Assembly: GCF_006539285.1 (NCBI RefSeq)
Contig: NZ_BJMS01000014.1
Coordinates: 1-64,000, forward strand
Direction of reading: 5' to 3'
DNA: 64,000 bases
Source: Sporolactobacillus inulinus
Lineage (GTDB): Bacteria > Bacillota > Bacilli > Bacillales > Sporolactobacillaceae
This document shows positions 17,074 through 27,036 of the stretch, piece by piece (within the stretch, counting starts at the first letter, position 1; every line of letters begins with the position of its first letter). The notes under the pieces are model-generated. The model had not been told where the DNA came from and did no database searches. It saw only the letters and a program-made list of their open reading frames with translations. Made by a program: the position numbers and the translations under genes.

Positions 17074-18843
17074 TCATGCTTGAGTACTGCGCAGCAGTTC
17101 GGTTTCGTCCCACAAAATTTTATTGTCTTCGATAACGACACCAAACTCGTTTCTGGCACGTTCGGACGTGATATAATCGTCAAGCACATCGCCAAGAACG
17201 GCTTCCGGATCACGTTCGAACGGGCTACCGTATCCGCCGCCACACGGACCGATGATCTCCAGCGTTTCGCCTGGGTTGGTTTTCTTATAGGGAACCTTTG
17301 ACGGGAGTACCGTCTCCTTACCCGCGCGATCACGGAAAATCAGCGTGCTTGGCGTGCCATCACAGCCGCCGGCAAAACCCCATGGCGCGTATTTTTGTCC
17401 TTCGCCTTCGACAGAAAATCCGCCTTCATCGGTAAATTCAATGTCACGGATCGGACCGACACCGCCGCGATATTTTCCTGAGGCTGCGGCATTGTCCGGG
17501 AATTCATAACGAGTCACACTCAGCGGTTGATGCGATTCGATATCCTCGATCGGATTGTTTCGCGTATTAGCATACAAGACATCGATCGCATCCATACCGT
17601 CTTTCCCAAAGCGTCCGCCGGAACTTCCGGCCATAATATCCATGTATACCCAGTATCTTTTATCAATCATCCCGCTGTAGGCGACCATGTACAAATTGCC
17701 GATGCCGGCGCAAATTTGATTTGGAACCGCCTGACCGAGTGCATGCATGATCGTATCGGCAAGTGCATTGCCGGGACAAAATCGAGAGATCGTCGGTGCC
17801 GGGTAAGTTGGGTTTACAAGCGTTCCTTCCGGCGCGATGATCTTAATCGGTTTCACCATTCCGGCATTTTGCGGAATGTAGCCGAATTTCTTCGAATCCA
17901 GCAGAATGGTTCGGATCGTCAGGTACACCGCCATATCTGTAGTTCCCGGAAACGGCATGTTGATCGGCCGGTCATCGACCTGATCCGAGGTTCCGGTCAG
18001 GTCAACGATCATGTCATCGCCTTCTACAGTCAGGTTGACCTCGAACTTCAAGTCCTTTCGCTTCGGATCCTCACTATCCAAGTATCCGTCGATGTAGCCG
18101 GACGAATGATACGTGCCGTCTGGTATTTTCGCAATCTCGTTTCTCAGGATCCGCTCCGAATAGTCGATCATATAGTCGCGTGCCGCTCGGACAGTCTCGA
18201 GTCCGAACTTTTCGACCAATTCCAAATAGCGTTGTGCGCCGATCCGGCACGTTGCAATTTGTGCTTCCATATCACCGACAACCATATCAGTGGCGCGCAC
18301 GTTATCACGAATCAGCTGCCAAACAGTATCATTCGGTTTTCCTTCATCATAAACCTTGATCGCCTTAAACTGCAGCCCTTCTGCGAAACAATCCACTGCA
18401 TCGATGATCCCGATGGAGCCTGGAGACAGCGCGCCAAGATCAAGTTGATGCGCCGTTGAGCACGAAAAGCCAACTAACTCACCTTTATAATAGACCGGAA
18501 CAAAGAAACCGCAATCCGGCTGGTGTGTCGCACCATAAAAAGAAGAATTATGGAGAATAACATCCCCCGGTTTAAAATCATCACCGCGCTCGGCCATAAT
18601 CGTACGAATACCTTGGAGGTAGCCGGGAATCGGACCGGATTGCAGCGGTGTACTGTTTACCGACTCGCAAAGCTGCTGTCCGTTTTCATCAAGCAGCGCG
18701 CAGCCAAAATCATTGGATTCGCGAATGATACTGGAATAGGACATACGCGCGAGCTTGTGCCCCATTTCAATCGCAATATTTTTCAGTGCACCGCTTAGAA
18801 CTTGTGCCGTAATCGGGTCGATCGCTTTCTTCGTATCTACCAT
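17074..18843 (-). CDS. hyuB: HyuB: hydantoinase B / N-methylhydantoinase beta-type subunit
   Basis: 589-residue partner of HyuA in ATP-dependent hydantoinase/oxoprolinase-type enzymes, which open cyclic amides. Recognisable blocks are DPITAQVLSGALKNIAIEMG at the N-terminus, IIRESNDFGCALLDENGQ, DVILHNSSFYGATHQPDCGF and the C-terminal RGGVGPIRDIEF and GPCGGGYGSPFERD. The frame is open further upstream, but the family N-terminus starts at the ATG at 18843, which overlaps the hyuA stop by one base (TAATG), so the two subunits are translationally coupled. It is the last gene of the pyrimidine/hydantoin run, ending at a hairpin terminator. It could act on dihydropyrimidine, hydantoin or another cyclic ureide. 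Confidence 0.93.
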   Translation of the reverse strand: MVDTKKAIDPITAQVLSGALKNIAIEMGHKLARMSYSSIIRESNDFGCALLDENGQQLCESVNSTPLQSGPIPGYLQGIRTIMAERGDDFKPGDVILHNSSFYGATHQPDCGFFVPVYYKGELVGFSCSTAHQLDLGALSPGSIGIIDAVDCFAEGLQFKAIKVYDEGKPNDTVWQLIRDNVRATDMVVGDMEAQIATCRIGAQRYLELVEKFGLETVRAARDYMIDYSERILRNEIAKIPDGTYHSSGYIDGYLDSEDPKRKDLKFEVNLTVEGDDMIVDLTGTSDQVDDRPINMPFPGTTDMAVYLTIRTILLDSKKFGYIPQNAGMVKPIKIIAPEGTLVNPTYPAPTISRFCPGNALADTIMHALGQAVPNQICAGIGNLYMVAYSGMIDKRYWVYMDIMAGSSGGRFGKDGMDAIDVLYANTRNNPIEDIESHQPLSVTRYEFPDNAAASGKYRGGVGPIRDIEFTDEGGFSVEGEGQKYAPWGFAGGCDGTPSTLIFRDRAGKETVLPSKVPYKKTNPGETLEIIGPCGGGYGSPFERDPEAVLGDVLDDYITSERARNEFGVVIEDNKILWDETELLRSTQA

Positions 18844-20930
18844 TACGCTTCGCCCCCTATTTTTACGATGATGCTTCCGTTTGCGCTCATCGTTGCCGCG
18901 CAGTTCGGCGGAATAACGGATGTCGTATCCTTTTGCAAAATAATGCACGGACCTGCAAAAGCTTCATCGATCGGCAGCTTGCTTTTCATATAGTGCGGCG
19001 TGTCAAATGATTTCAACGTGCTGTTTGAGCGGAACCATGCCGGAGCCACTTTGACCAGAGCCTCATCAAGCGAACGGCTTCCTTCAGCAAAATCAGGATC
19101 ACCAATCTTCGGCATTTCACCGACGCCGGTAACACGCATGTTGACAATTTCAACCGGGTTATTTAAAAAGGAGTGCCCGTACTCACGTTTATGAACCTCA
19201 TGGAACGTATTCCAAATAGCCGACGCGTTGCTTTCATTAATTACCCCTGTAGCAACCGGGATGCGCAGCTCATAGCCCTGCCCGACATAGCGGCAGTCAA
19301 AGAAACGCAGGAGCGAAATTTGTTCCTTCTCAAACCCTGCATCCATCAATTGAGCCGTAATTTCTTTTTCAAGATTCGTAAAACGCTCGTTCAAATACGC
19401 CAAATCGACCTTGTCGCTCGCCACAAAAATCGTCTGAACGGCATCATACTTCAAATCGGTCGTGAGCAGACCGGTTGCTGACGTAATTCCCGGATACGGC
19501 GGAATGATGACTTCCGGAATATCGAGAATTTTTGCCACTTCGATCGAACACATCGGTCCACCGCCGCCGAGCGCCGCCAAACTAAATTCACGCGGATCAA
19601 AGCCTTTCTGAATCGTACGCGATCGGATCGCGTTGGCCATATTATTATTCACGATCGTTAAAATGCCCTCAGCAGTTTCATAGAGCCCAAGCCCAAGCAC
19701 GGAAGCCAGGTGCTGAACCGAAGCAACCGCCTTTTCCGGGAAAATCTCCATCTCACCGTCCAGGAAGTGATCCGGATCGAGACGGCCAAGCACGAGCGTG
19801 GCATCGGTCACGGTCGGCAGATCGCCGCCGCGTCCGTAACAGGCAGGACCCGGATAGGATCCGGCACTTTGCGGGCCAACCTGAAATGCGCCGCCGGCAT
19901 CAACATAAGCGATACTTCCGCCGCCCGCACCAATCGTATAAATATCAATCATCGGCACCTGTAGCGGGTAACCGGCAATTTCAGTATCGCCGGCAGAAGA
20001 TTCCGAGAATCCGCGCTCGGTCACGATCCCGATGTCTGCACTTGTTCCGCCGACGTCAAAGGTAATCAGCCGTTCATGATTGGACAATTTTCCTGCCCAT
20101 TGGCCGCCGAGCACCCCTGCTGCCGGACCCGATAATAGGGTCAGAACCGGTTTTTCAGAAATTGTTGCTGAATTGGCCACTCCGCCATTTGATGTCATAA
20201 TCAGCAGATCGCAATCGATGCCGGCATCAGCGAGCCGTGATTCAAGCGCTTCGATATACCCTTTCATCTTCGGACCGACAAATCCGTTCATCGAAGCCGT
20301 CGCAAACCGTTCAAATTCACGAAACTGAGGCGAAATCTCTGCTGAAGTCGTGATATAAAAATCAGGAAACTTTTCCTGGACGATCTCCTTCACCCGCTCT
20401 TCGTGATCCGGATTCAAATAAGAGAATAAGAACCCGACCACAACTGACTCGACGCCTTCCTTTTTAAAATCATCAAGAACGCTGATGACCGCTTCCTCAT
20501 CAAGTGGCACTTTTTCATAGGCCTTTCCATCGAGCACACCGATCCGTTCGGAAACCGTCTTTCGATAGCGTCGCGCCACCATTGAGCGATCCTGCCACGG
20601 AATATCCTGAGTGATCGAATAGTTTTCTGGTCGCTGGTGCCGGCCGATCTGCAAAAGATCACGGTAGCCTTCCGTCGTAATCAGTCCCGTTTTCGCCCCC
20701 TTATGCTCCAGAGCAGCATTGGTTGCAATCGTCGTACCGTGGAAAACATGATCGACACTGCCGCGATCAATCCCGTAACGGCTGCATAGTTCTAAAATGC
20801 CATTGACCATGCCAATTGATGGGTCGTTTGTGGTCGTTGGCGTTTTATGAATCTTTGAAACACCGGTATCCGTATCTGTGTAAATCACATCGGTAAATGT
20901 ACCACCAATATCTACACCAATAAGTTTCAT
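18843..20930 (-). CDS. hyuA: HyuA: hydantoinase A / N-methylhydantoinase alpha-type subunit
   Basis: 695-residue ATPase subunit of the hydantoinase A/oxoprolinase family. The actin/HSP70-like phosphate motif appears as GVDIGGTFTDV at residues 4-14, and a second as FDVGGTSADIG. Further hallmarks are HGTTIATNAALEHKGAKTGL and LSGPAAGVLGG. It forms a heteromer with HyuB; members hydrolyse ATP to drive opening of N-methylhydantoin, oxoproline or related rings, while some paralogues are acetone carboxylases. The ATG has GGAGG nine bases upstream. It lies 151 bases after a 77-residue gene in the same run as PreT and PreA, so the ring it opens is probably the PreTA product. Confidence 0.94.
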   Translation of the reverse strand: MKLIGVDIGGTFTDVIYTDTDTGVSKIHKTPTTTNDPSIGMVNGILELCSRYGIDRGSVDHVFHGTTIATNAALEHKGAKTGLITTEGYRDLLQIGRHQRPENYSITQDIPWQDRSMVARRYRKTVSERIGVLDGKAYEKVPLDEEAVISVLDDFKKEGVESVVVGFLFSYLNPDHEERVKEIVQEKFPDFYITTSAEISPQFREFERFATASMNGFVGPKMKGYIEALESRLADAGIDCDLLIMTSNGGVANSATISEKPVLTLLSGPAAGVLGGQWAGKLSNHERLITFDVGGTSADIGIVTERGFSESSAGDTEIAGYPLQVPMIDIYTIGAGGGSIAYVDAGGAFQVGPQSAGSYPGPACYGRGGDLPTVTDATLVLGRLDPDHFLDGEMEIFPEKAVASVQHLASVLGLGLYETAEGILTIVNNNMANAIRSRTIQKGFDPREFSLAALGGGGPMCSIEVAKILDIPEVIIPPYPGITSATGLLTTDLKYDAVQTIFVASDKVDLAYLNERFTNLEKEITAQLMDAGFEKEQISLLRFFDCRYVGQGYELRIPVATGVINESNASAIWNTFHEVHKREYGHSFLNNPVEIVNMRVTGVGEMPKIGDPDFAEGSRSLDEALVKVAPAWFRSNSTLKSFDTPHYMKSKLPIDEAFAGPCIILQKDTTSVIPPNCAATMSANGSIIVKIGGEA

Positions 20931-21081
20931 AAGCGTCAGCCTCCATCCACAATGCGTGAGCAGAATTCAAAACATGCAGCAAAGAAATCCCGCTCCAGCT
21001 ATTTAAAAATTCAAACAATAAATGCAGTCGCTTCACAAAGAGGAACATGTAACGGATAACATCCCTCAGAACACTTCCGAA

Positions 21082-21315
21082 TTAAGTGGGCGATTGATCC
21101 ACTTTCTCCGCAAGAAGCAGATTTGTCACATACTTTCTTGTTTCCGGAATCAGCAAATGTAGCGTCGCATGCGCTGTATTGCCTTGATCGCCCATCTGCT
21201 TAAATGCGACGAACATGCCGCTAAGATTTTCATTGATCGCGACGATGCGAAATTCATTGCCAAGCAGCGTGTCAATTTTCTGTTTTTCCTCTAAATAAAA
21301 TTGATGTTCGTGCAT
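21082..21315 (-). CDS. 77-residue hypothetical protein coupled to preA
   Basis: I do not recognise this protein. It is soluble and probably alpha/beta, containing NEFRIVAINENLSGMFVAF and a C-terminal LHLLIPETRKYVTNLLLA; no cysteines, metal motif or signal peptide are seen. Its ATG lies three bases after the PreA stop and uses the GGGGG overlapping the PreA end, so it is translationally coupled. This makes it a real gene and ties it to the pyrimidine/hydantoin pathway. A small accessory subunit or chaperone for PreA or HyuAB is only a guess. Confidence 0.75.
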   Translation of the reverse strand: MHEHQFYLEEKQKIDTLLGNEFRIVAINENLSGMFVAFKQMGDQGNTAHATLHLLIPETRKYVTNLLLAEKVDQSPT

Positions 21316-21318
21316 CGT

Positions 21319-22581
21319 TCAACCCCCAAATACACTGATCAGACGTTGCCGTTCGTTCCAAGTCATCGAAACATCACTTGGCTGTTCAATCATCTCAATC
21401 GCGCCGTCTGCCGGACAGACAATTGAGCAGAGGTTGCAGCCGACACAGTCCTCTTCACGTACTTTGAGCGCACGGGTACCGTCTGATTCTGTATAAAATT
21501 CAATGCACTGATGGGCAGCATCCTCACAGGAAATGTGGCATTTATTGCAATGAATGCAGTAGTCCTGATTGATGCGAGCAACCCGCTTGTGGTTCAAGTC
21601 GAGGTCGCCCCATTTCTTGTACTTCGATACCGATTGGCCGACCAAATCCATGGCCGAATTCAGCCCTTTTTCATCCAAATAATTCGTCAACCCGTCAATC
21701 ATATCCTCAACAATGCGGAAGCCATGATGCATGGCGGCCGTGCATACTTGCACGTTTGAGGCACCCATCAGCATAAATTCCACCGCATCCTGCCAATTTT
21801 CGATCCCACCAATTCCTGAGATCGGAACCTGAATATCCGGTTGCGTCGCACACTCGGCAACCATGCTCAAAGCAATCGGCTTCACCGCAGGTCCAGAATA
21901 GCCTCCATGTGTTCCTTTACCAGCAATGTTTGGGAATGTATTCCATGTATCCAAATCAACCCCCATCAAGCTGTTGATGGTGTTGATCATGCTGATTGCA
22001 TCAGCGCCGCCTTGAACGGCTGCATCAGCAGTTGCCGTGATATCCGTGATGTTCGGGGTTAATTTAACGATAACCGGTGTTTCCGCCGCTTCTTTTGTCC
22101 AATAGGTTTGTTTCTCAACTAAATCCGGTACCTGCCCCGATGCGGAACCCATCCTACGCTCAGCCATGCCATGCGGGCAGCCGAAATTGAGTTCCAGCCC
22201 GTCAACACCGACATCCTCAACACGTTTTACAATCTCATGCCATTTCTCCTGCTTAGGCTCAACCATGAGTGAAGCAATGATTGCATGATCGGGATAGGCA
22301 CGTTTCGTTTCTCTGATCTCGCGCAGATTGACTTCAAGCGGACGATCCGTAATCAGTTCAATATTATTAAAACCAGCCACACGCTGCCCGCCATAATTCA
22401 ATCCTGAGAATCGTGACGTTACATTGATGACCGGATCACCCAGTGTTTTCCATACGGCACCGCCCCAACCGGCGTCAAATGCACGCTGCACCTGATAGCC
22501 GGTGTTGGTCGGTGGTCCGGAAGCCAGCCAGAAAGGATTCTTTGACTTAATGCCTGCAAAATCAATATGCAAATCCGCCAT
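21319..22581 (-). CDS. preA: PreA: NAD-dependent dihydropyrimidine dehydrogenase, pyrimidine-reducing subunit
   Basis: Reduces uracil or thymine to the 5,6-dihydro compound with electrons from PreT. The N-terminal FMN barrel of the dihydroorotate dehydrogenase fold (residues about 4-330) shows KSKNPFWLASGPPTNTG and LELNFGCPHGMAERRMG. Two C-terminal [4Fe-4S] ferredoxin motifs follow: CIHCNKCHISCEDAAHQC and CVGCNLCSIVCP. At 420 residues it is full length. The start is the ATG eight bases after GAGGAG. PreT ends 18 bases upstream and the 77-residue gene begins three bases downstream, so the genes are co-transcribed. Confidence 0.95.
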   Translation of the reverse strand: MADLHIDFAGIKSKNPFWLASGPPTNTGYQVQRAFDAGWGGAVWKTLGDPVINVTSRFSGLNYGGQRVAGFNNIELITDRPLEVNLREIRETKRAYPDHAIIASLMVEPKQEKWHEIVKRVEDVGVDGLELNFGCPHGMAERRMGSASGQVPDLVEKQTYWTKEAAETPVIVKLTPNITDITATADAAVQGGADAISMINTINSLMGVDLDTWNTFPNIAGKGTHGGYSGPAVKPIALSMVAECATQPDIQVPISGIGGIENWQDAVEFMLMGASNVQVCTAAMHHGFRIVEDMIDGLTNYLDEKGLNSAMDLVGQSVSKYKKWGDLDLNHKRVARINQDYCIHCNKCHISCEDAAHQCIEFYTESDGTRALKVREEDCVGCNLCSIVCPADGAIEMIEQPSDVSMTWNERQRLISVFGG

Positions 22582-22599
22582 CGCCCTCACTCCTCAGTT

Positions 22600-23943
22600 T
22601 TAAATTTTGCTGAGCAGCTGCTCATGAATCGCTTGTGCTGTCTTTTTCCCCTGTTCCGCAGCTGCAACAACCATCGCTTCGCCTTTTCCATTACCGAAAA
22701 TCACATCACCGGCAGCATATACCTTAGGATTCGATGTTTGGTAAGTCAGCGGGTCAACCGCCACAACACCGTGATCATGAGCCAAATCAAATGCTTCAAT
22801 CAATGGTATATCACGCATTTGTCCGATCGCCTTGACCACGATATCGGCGTTAATGGCAAATGGAGCATTGTCAATTTCGATTGGGCGGCGGCGCCCGCTT
22901 GCATCTTTTTCGCCGAGCATGATTGGCGCACAGACAACGCTTGTAACGTTGCCGTTTTCGTCGCCTTCAATCCTTTTCGGCTGTGTTTGCCAGCGAAATT
23001 CAATGCCTTCTTCTTTGGCAAAACGGTATTCAAACGGATAAGCAGTCATTTCCTTCTCAGAACGGCGGTACACGATTTGCACGCGAGCCGCACCCAATCG
23101 TTTTAGACAAGTCGCTGCGTCGATGGCCGTATTCCCGGCACCAATCACGACTGCCTTTTTCCCGGAGAAACGATCCGTGACGTGGCCGCTTTTTACACGT
23201 TCAATCAGCTGAATCGCATCAAATACGCCGTCAAGTTCTTCTCCGGGAATGCCAAGCGGCGGTACATGAGCCATACCGATGGCCAGGATAACTGCATCAA
23301 ACCCATCAAGAACCGCTTGAATCGATACATCTTTTCCGACTTCAGTATTCGTTTGAATGCTCACGCCGAGTTTCTTGATCTGCTCGACTTCCCAAAGCGC
23401 AACATGCTTGGGAAGCCGAAAGGGAACGATCCCGTACGTATCCAGACCTCCGGCTTCCGCTTGTTTCTCAAAAACCGTTACTTGATAGCCATAACGCGCA
23501 AGTTCCCGAGCTGAAGACAACCCGGCCGGACCGGCACCGATTACTGCAACCCTTTTGCCGTTCTGCTCGCCTGCCTCAAACAATTGCGGATTATTTTTCA
23601 TCGCCCAGTTCATCGTATGCCGCTGCAGATCGCCGATCATAATTGGTAGTGACGCATCGTTGAGCACGCAAGCACCTTCGCATAATTCTTCGGTTGGACA
23701 TACCCGCGCACAGGTTGCTGCAACCGGATTTGCTTCCATAATGATACGTGCCGACCCTTTCATATTGCCGGTCGTGATCTTTTTGATGAATAACGGAACA
23801 TCGATATGGGTTGGACATGCCTTCATGCACGGCGCATCGTAACAGAACAAGCAGCGATTCGCTTCCTCCATGACTTCTTTCGGTTTCATGTCGGGCTTCA
23901 CTTCATCGAAGATTTTCCAAGCATGCGTTGCTGCAGAATCCAT
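22600..23943 (-). CDS. preT: PreT: NAD-dependent dihydropyrimidine dehydrogenase, electron-input subunit
   Basis: FAD/iron-sulfur flavoprotein that passes electrons from NAD(P)H to PreA. The N-terminal cluster region has CLFCYDAPCMKACP and, after a spacer, CARVCPTEELCEGAC. The FAD site is AVIGAGPAGLSSARELARYG and the NAD(P) site is AVVIGAGNTAIDAATCLK. A GDVIFGNGKGEAMVVAA block closes the FAD domain. The preferred start is the ATG nine bases after GAGGAG, giving 447 residues; earlier ATGs lack a spaced ribosome site. It sits between the NCS1 permease and PreA in the same operon. Confidence 0.95.
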   Translation of the reverse strand: MDSAATHAWKIFDEVKPDMKPKEVMEEANRCLFCYDAPCMKACPTHIDVPLFIKKITTGNMKGSARIIMEANPVAATCARVCPTEELCEGACVLNDASLPIMIGDLQRHTMNWAMKNNPQLFEAGEQNGKRVAVIGAGPAGLSSARELARYGYQVTVFEKQAEAGGLDTYGIVPFRLPKHVALWEVEQIKKLGVSIQTNTEVGKDVSIQAVLDGFDAVILAIGMAHVPPLGIPGEELDGVFDAIQLIERVKSGHVTDRFSGKKAVVIGAGNTAIDAATCLKRLGAARVQIVYRRSEKEMTAYPFEYRFAKEEGIEFRWQTQPKRIEGDENGNVTSVVCAPIMLGEKDASGRRRPIEIDNAPFAINADIVVKAIGQMRDIPLIEAFDLAHDHGVVAVDPLTYQTSNPKVYAAGDVIFGNGKGEAMVVAAAEQGKKTAQAIHEQLLSKI

Positions 23944-23985
23944 AATAGTCATCTCCTCGTATTCAGCCGTCATTCATTACGTGAA

Positions 23986-25524
23986 TCAGACGTTTTCCGG
24001 ATCGGATTTGATTACATTGCCACTTAATTTTTTTGACGTACTTGCTGAATCCATCATCACTGTCATCGAGGCATATTCTTCCTCGCTGAGCATGCTCGGG
24101 CTTTGACGCATCAGGTATCCGTACACGCACCCGGAGATGATCAGACCGAATGTCCATGCATTTTGCCACAGGAAGGAAAGTGCCGGGATAAAGAGCCCAA
24201 GTACCGGAATCACGATTCCGATCAGCAAGGCATAAATACTCTTCATGTTAAAGCCGGAAGCATAGCTGTATCGACCGTCGCTTTTATACAACTCGCTCAA
24301 TGCAAGACGACGTTTGCGTACAAACCAATAATCGGCAATCGCAATCCCATCGATCGGACCAAGCAGCGCGCCGTATCCGTTGAGGAAGACGAAAATGTAA
24401 TTGGCGATATCGCCAACAAGGTACCATGGCTGCATCACAAGCGAAAGCAGACCAGTTAAAATGGCACCGCCGGCAAAGGTGATTTTTTTCGGATAAAGAT
24501 TTTCTGCCGCACGAGCCGGAGCGACGACGTTCGCAGCAACATTGGTTGTTAAGGCAGCTAGGATAATGCCAATTGTACCGATGAAGATCACAAATGGAGG
24601 AAAATGAGAAAGAAGTGCAGCCGGATCCCAGATCGCTTCACCGAAAATAACGACGGTAGCCGAGGTGACCCCAACACCGATGAACGCAAACAGTCCCATC
24701 GTGCCGGGAAGTGCGATCGATTGACCAACCACTTGCGCTTTTTGACTTTTCGCGTAGCGTCCGAAATCAGGAATGTTTAGAGCCAAGGTTGCCCAAAAAG
24801 CGATGACCCCGGTTAATGCAGGGAAAAAGATGGCTAGGAACGAGCCGACTGAATTAAATTTAGAAGGAGCAGAAAGCATTGGCCCAAAGCCGCCGGCAGC
24901 AGTTAATGCCCAAATCAGCAAGGCAAGACCGAGAATGAGCAACACCGGGGCAGCCCAGAATTCCATTTTACGGATGGCTTCCGGTCCGCGATAGGCGATC
25001 AATACATTCAGAGCCCAGAATGCAAAGAACGCGATGAACAAGTGCCCGCCGACCTGTTCCCAGCCGGTCATTGAGACAAGCAGCGTATCGATCGCCGCAC
25101 CACCGTACCAGCAGTTAATACCGAACCAAGCCGCGGCAACGATTGCCCGGGCAATCGCCGGAATATGTGCCCCTTTTGATCCGAACCAAAGACGTGCGAA
25201 TACCGGATAAGGGATGCCAAACTTCGTACCGGCATGCGTATTCAGCAAGATTGGAATCAGAACGATCAAGTTTCCGAGAATGATCGTGACGATTGCCTGC
25301 CACCAGTTCATCCCTAGTGCAATCAGTCCGGACGACATTGTGTACGTCGGGATACAGATACACATGCCTATCCAAAGTGAAGCAAAGTTATATGCCGTCC
25401 AATGATGTTCCTTTTTCGTTGTCGGGCGCAAATCTTCATTCAACAGGTGACTGTCTTTAAGCGTTTCAGCAGCTTCGCTGGTCAATGTTACAATACCGTT
25501 TTGCTCAACTTGCGTTTTCGTCAT
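23986..25524 (-). CDS. NCS1-family nucleobase/hydantoin:cation symporter
   Basis: Twelve-helix NCS1 transporter, 512 residues. The family N-terminal motif is recognisable (LRPTTKKEHHWTAYNFASLW), followed by TYTMSSGLIALGMNWWQA, GTKFGIPYPVFARLWFG and the substrate-site helix AAAWFGINCWYGG. NCS1 members carry uracil, allantoin, cytosine or hydantoins. Lying directly ahead of preT and preA, it most likely imports the ring that the pathway degrades. AGGGAGG precedes the ATG by 7-8 bases. The last 40 residues are hydrophilic. The substrate assignment rests on context, not on a diagnostic residue. Confidence 0.93.
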   Translation of the reverse strand: MTKTQVEQNGIVTLTSEAAETLKDSHLLNEDLRPTTKKEHHWTAYNFASLWIGMCICIPTYTMSSGLIALGMNWWQAIVTIILGNLIVLIPILLNTHAGTKFGIPYPVFARLWFGSKGAHIPAIARAIVAAAWFGINCWYGGAAIDTLLVSMTGWEQVGGHLFIAFFAFWALNVLIAYRGPEAIRKMEFWAAPVLLILGLALLIWALTAAGGFGPMLSAPSKFNSVGSFLAIFFPALTGVIAFWATLALNIPDFGRYAKSQKAQVVGQSIALPGTMGLFAFIGVGVTSATVVIFGEAIWDPAALLSHFPPFVIFIGTIGIILAALTTNVAANVVAPARAAENLYPKKITFAGGAILTGLLSLVMQPWYLVGDIANYIFVFLNGYGALLGPIDGIAIADYWFVRKRRLALSELYKSDGRYSYASGFNMKSIYALLIGIVIPVLGLFIPALSFLWQNAWTFGLIISGCVYGYLMRQSPSMLSEEEYASMTVMMDSASTSKKLSGNVIKSDPENV

Positions 25525-25664
25525 GTGTCTTCCTCCCTAATTTAATTTGGAGTTGCAGGCGAACCATCACAAGATCTCGTTCATAGAGGCAAAACCATCA
25601 CAAAGCTCAAAGCCTTGTTCTCTCTTGATCACGAAAACGATTAAGAAAAGAATCATTGCAAGAA

Positions 25665-26894
25665 TCACGCCGGACTAAGGATGGAAAGCACTGTATCCAG
25701 GGCCGCATTCACCCCCTTTGCGCAATCTTCATAGTCCGTAAACTCTTCCTCACAGTGGCTCTTGCCATCCAAGCTTGGAACGAAAATCATTGCCGTAGGA
25801 ATGTAATCGGCTATATACTGAGCGTCATGACCGGCACCGCTGTACATTCTTTTATAGGTATAACCCAGCTCTTGTGCCGATTGTTCCAACCTGTCGCAAA
25901 GCGTCTGGTCAAAGGCAACGGTCTTTCTCCCCCATAATTTTCGAACCTTAATTGTGCAGCCGCCCAAAGTTTCTGGTAGCTCTTTAATCGCTTGAACGAC
26001 TTGTGCCACAACATTCATATCTTTGTGCCGCGCTTCGAGTGTGAACGTCACTCGATTCGGAATCACGGTATGAATATTCGGAGCCACCAGCATTCGTCCC
26101 ATCGTATAAACCAAATCAGAATCCAGCTCATTCAGCTTTTTCCTCAGTAGGACGATGGCATCGGTCGCTGCAAACAACGCATCCTTGCGCATGGGCATCG
26201 GTGTCGTTCCAGCATGATCTGATGCCCCGGTTACCTCAATCTCGTCATTCACCATACCGACAACGCCCTCAACAATGCCGATCGAACGTGCTTCGCTCTC
26301 GAGCACCGGCCCCTGTTCAATATGCATTTCCAAATAAGCGGTCGCTTCCTGTAGTCGATTGGCCGCATCGCCCTCATAACCGCTCGCCGCCAATGCCTCT
26401 CCAAAAGTCATGCCTTGCGAATCCATACTTTGCAGCATTTGTGCCTTCTCAAATTTTCCGGAGATGATTCCGGAACACATCATCGCCGGATCAAAACGTG
26501 CACCTTCTTCATTCGTGAAATCAACAAGCATGAACGGAATTTTCGGCTGAATGCGGTGGTCATGAAGCGTTCGTGCCACTTCCAGTGCGGCAATAACACC
26601 GAGCACACCGTCAAAACGGCCGCCTTTCTTCACCGTGTCGAGATGGGACCCCATCACCAGCGGAGGTCGGTCCTCGCTGCCTGCCATTGTGGCGTACACA
26701 TTTGCAACATCGTCAACCTTGATACTCATCCCTAGCTCCTTACAACAAGAGACCAGGTAGTCCCGTGCACCGATATCCTCATTTGAAAGCGATAGTCGCG
26801 TGACCCCATTCTTCTCAGTGCGCCCAAAATCCGCAAATTTTTCAATTGTCTCCTTCAACCGTTCCGCATTAATCTTCAGCTTCTGTTCCTGCAC
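25665..26894 (-). CDS. M20-family Zn hydrolase (N-carbamoyl-beta-alanine / N-carbamoyl-amino acid amidohydrolase)
   Basis: Cytosolic dinuclear-zinc amidase of the allantoate amidohydrolase/beta-ureidopropionase group. Metal ligands occur in GSHLDTVKKGGRFDGVLG (His and Asp), the catalytic pair in FTNEEGARF, and a further His in EMHIEQGPVLE; the C-terminal SGAGHDAQ carries the last conserved His. It would release carbamate and ammonia from the ring-opened ureide. The GTG at 26894, ten bases after GGAGG, gives the usual 409 residues and is preferred to an upstream ATG. It lies between the aminotransferase and the NCS1 permease in the same direction, fitting step three of reductive pyrimidine catabolism. 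Confidence 0.92.
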   Translation of the reverse strand: MQEQKLKINAERLKETIEKFADFGRTEKNGVTRLSLSNEDIGARDYLVSCCKELGMSIKVDDVANVYATMAGSEDRPPLVMGSHLDTVKKGGRFDGVLGVIAALEVARTLHDHRIQPKIPFMLVDFTNEEGARFDPAMMCSGIISGKFEKAQMLQSMDSQGMTFGEALAASGYEGDAANRLQEATAYLEMHIEQGPVLESEARSIGIVEGVVGMVNDEIEVTGASDHAGTTPMPMRKDALFAATDAIVLLRKKLNELDSDLVYTMGRMLVAPNIHTVIPNRVTFTLEARHKDMNVVAQVVQAIKELPETLGGCTIKVRKLWGRKTVAFDQTLCDRLEQSAQELGYTYKRMYSGAGHDAQYIADYIPTAMIFVPSLDGKSHCEEEFTDYEDCAKGVNAALDTVLSILSPA

Positions 26895-27036
26895 GAGCGT
26901 CCCGCCTCCGTAAAACGATTTTTCCTTGCTGAACCGGCTCAAATGACACGCGTTGTCTCGAACTTCGTTTCACTGTAAAAAAATTATTTTTCATTGCGGT
27001 CAAACGTATGGCGCATTTTATGAGCAAACCGCTTAA

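Noticed and set aside
17527..18459. Long + strand frame of about 310 codons opposite hyuB
   Set aside because: It lies wholly antisense to a well-supported gene, has no ribosome site and no recognisable domain; long antisense frames are expected in this codon usage.
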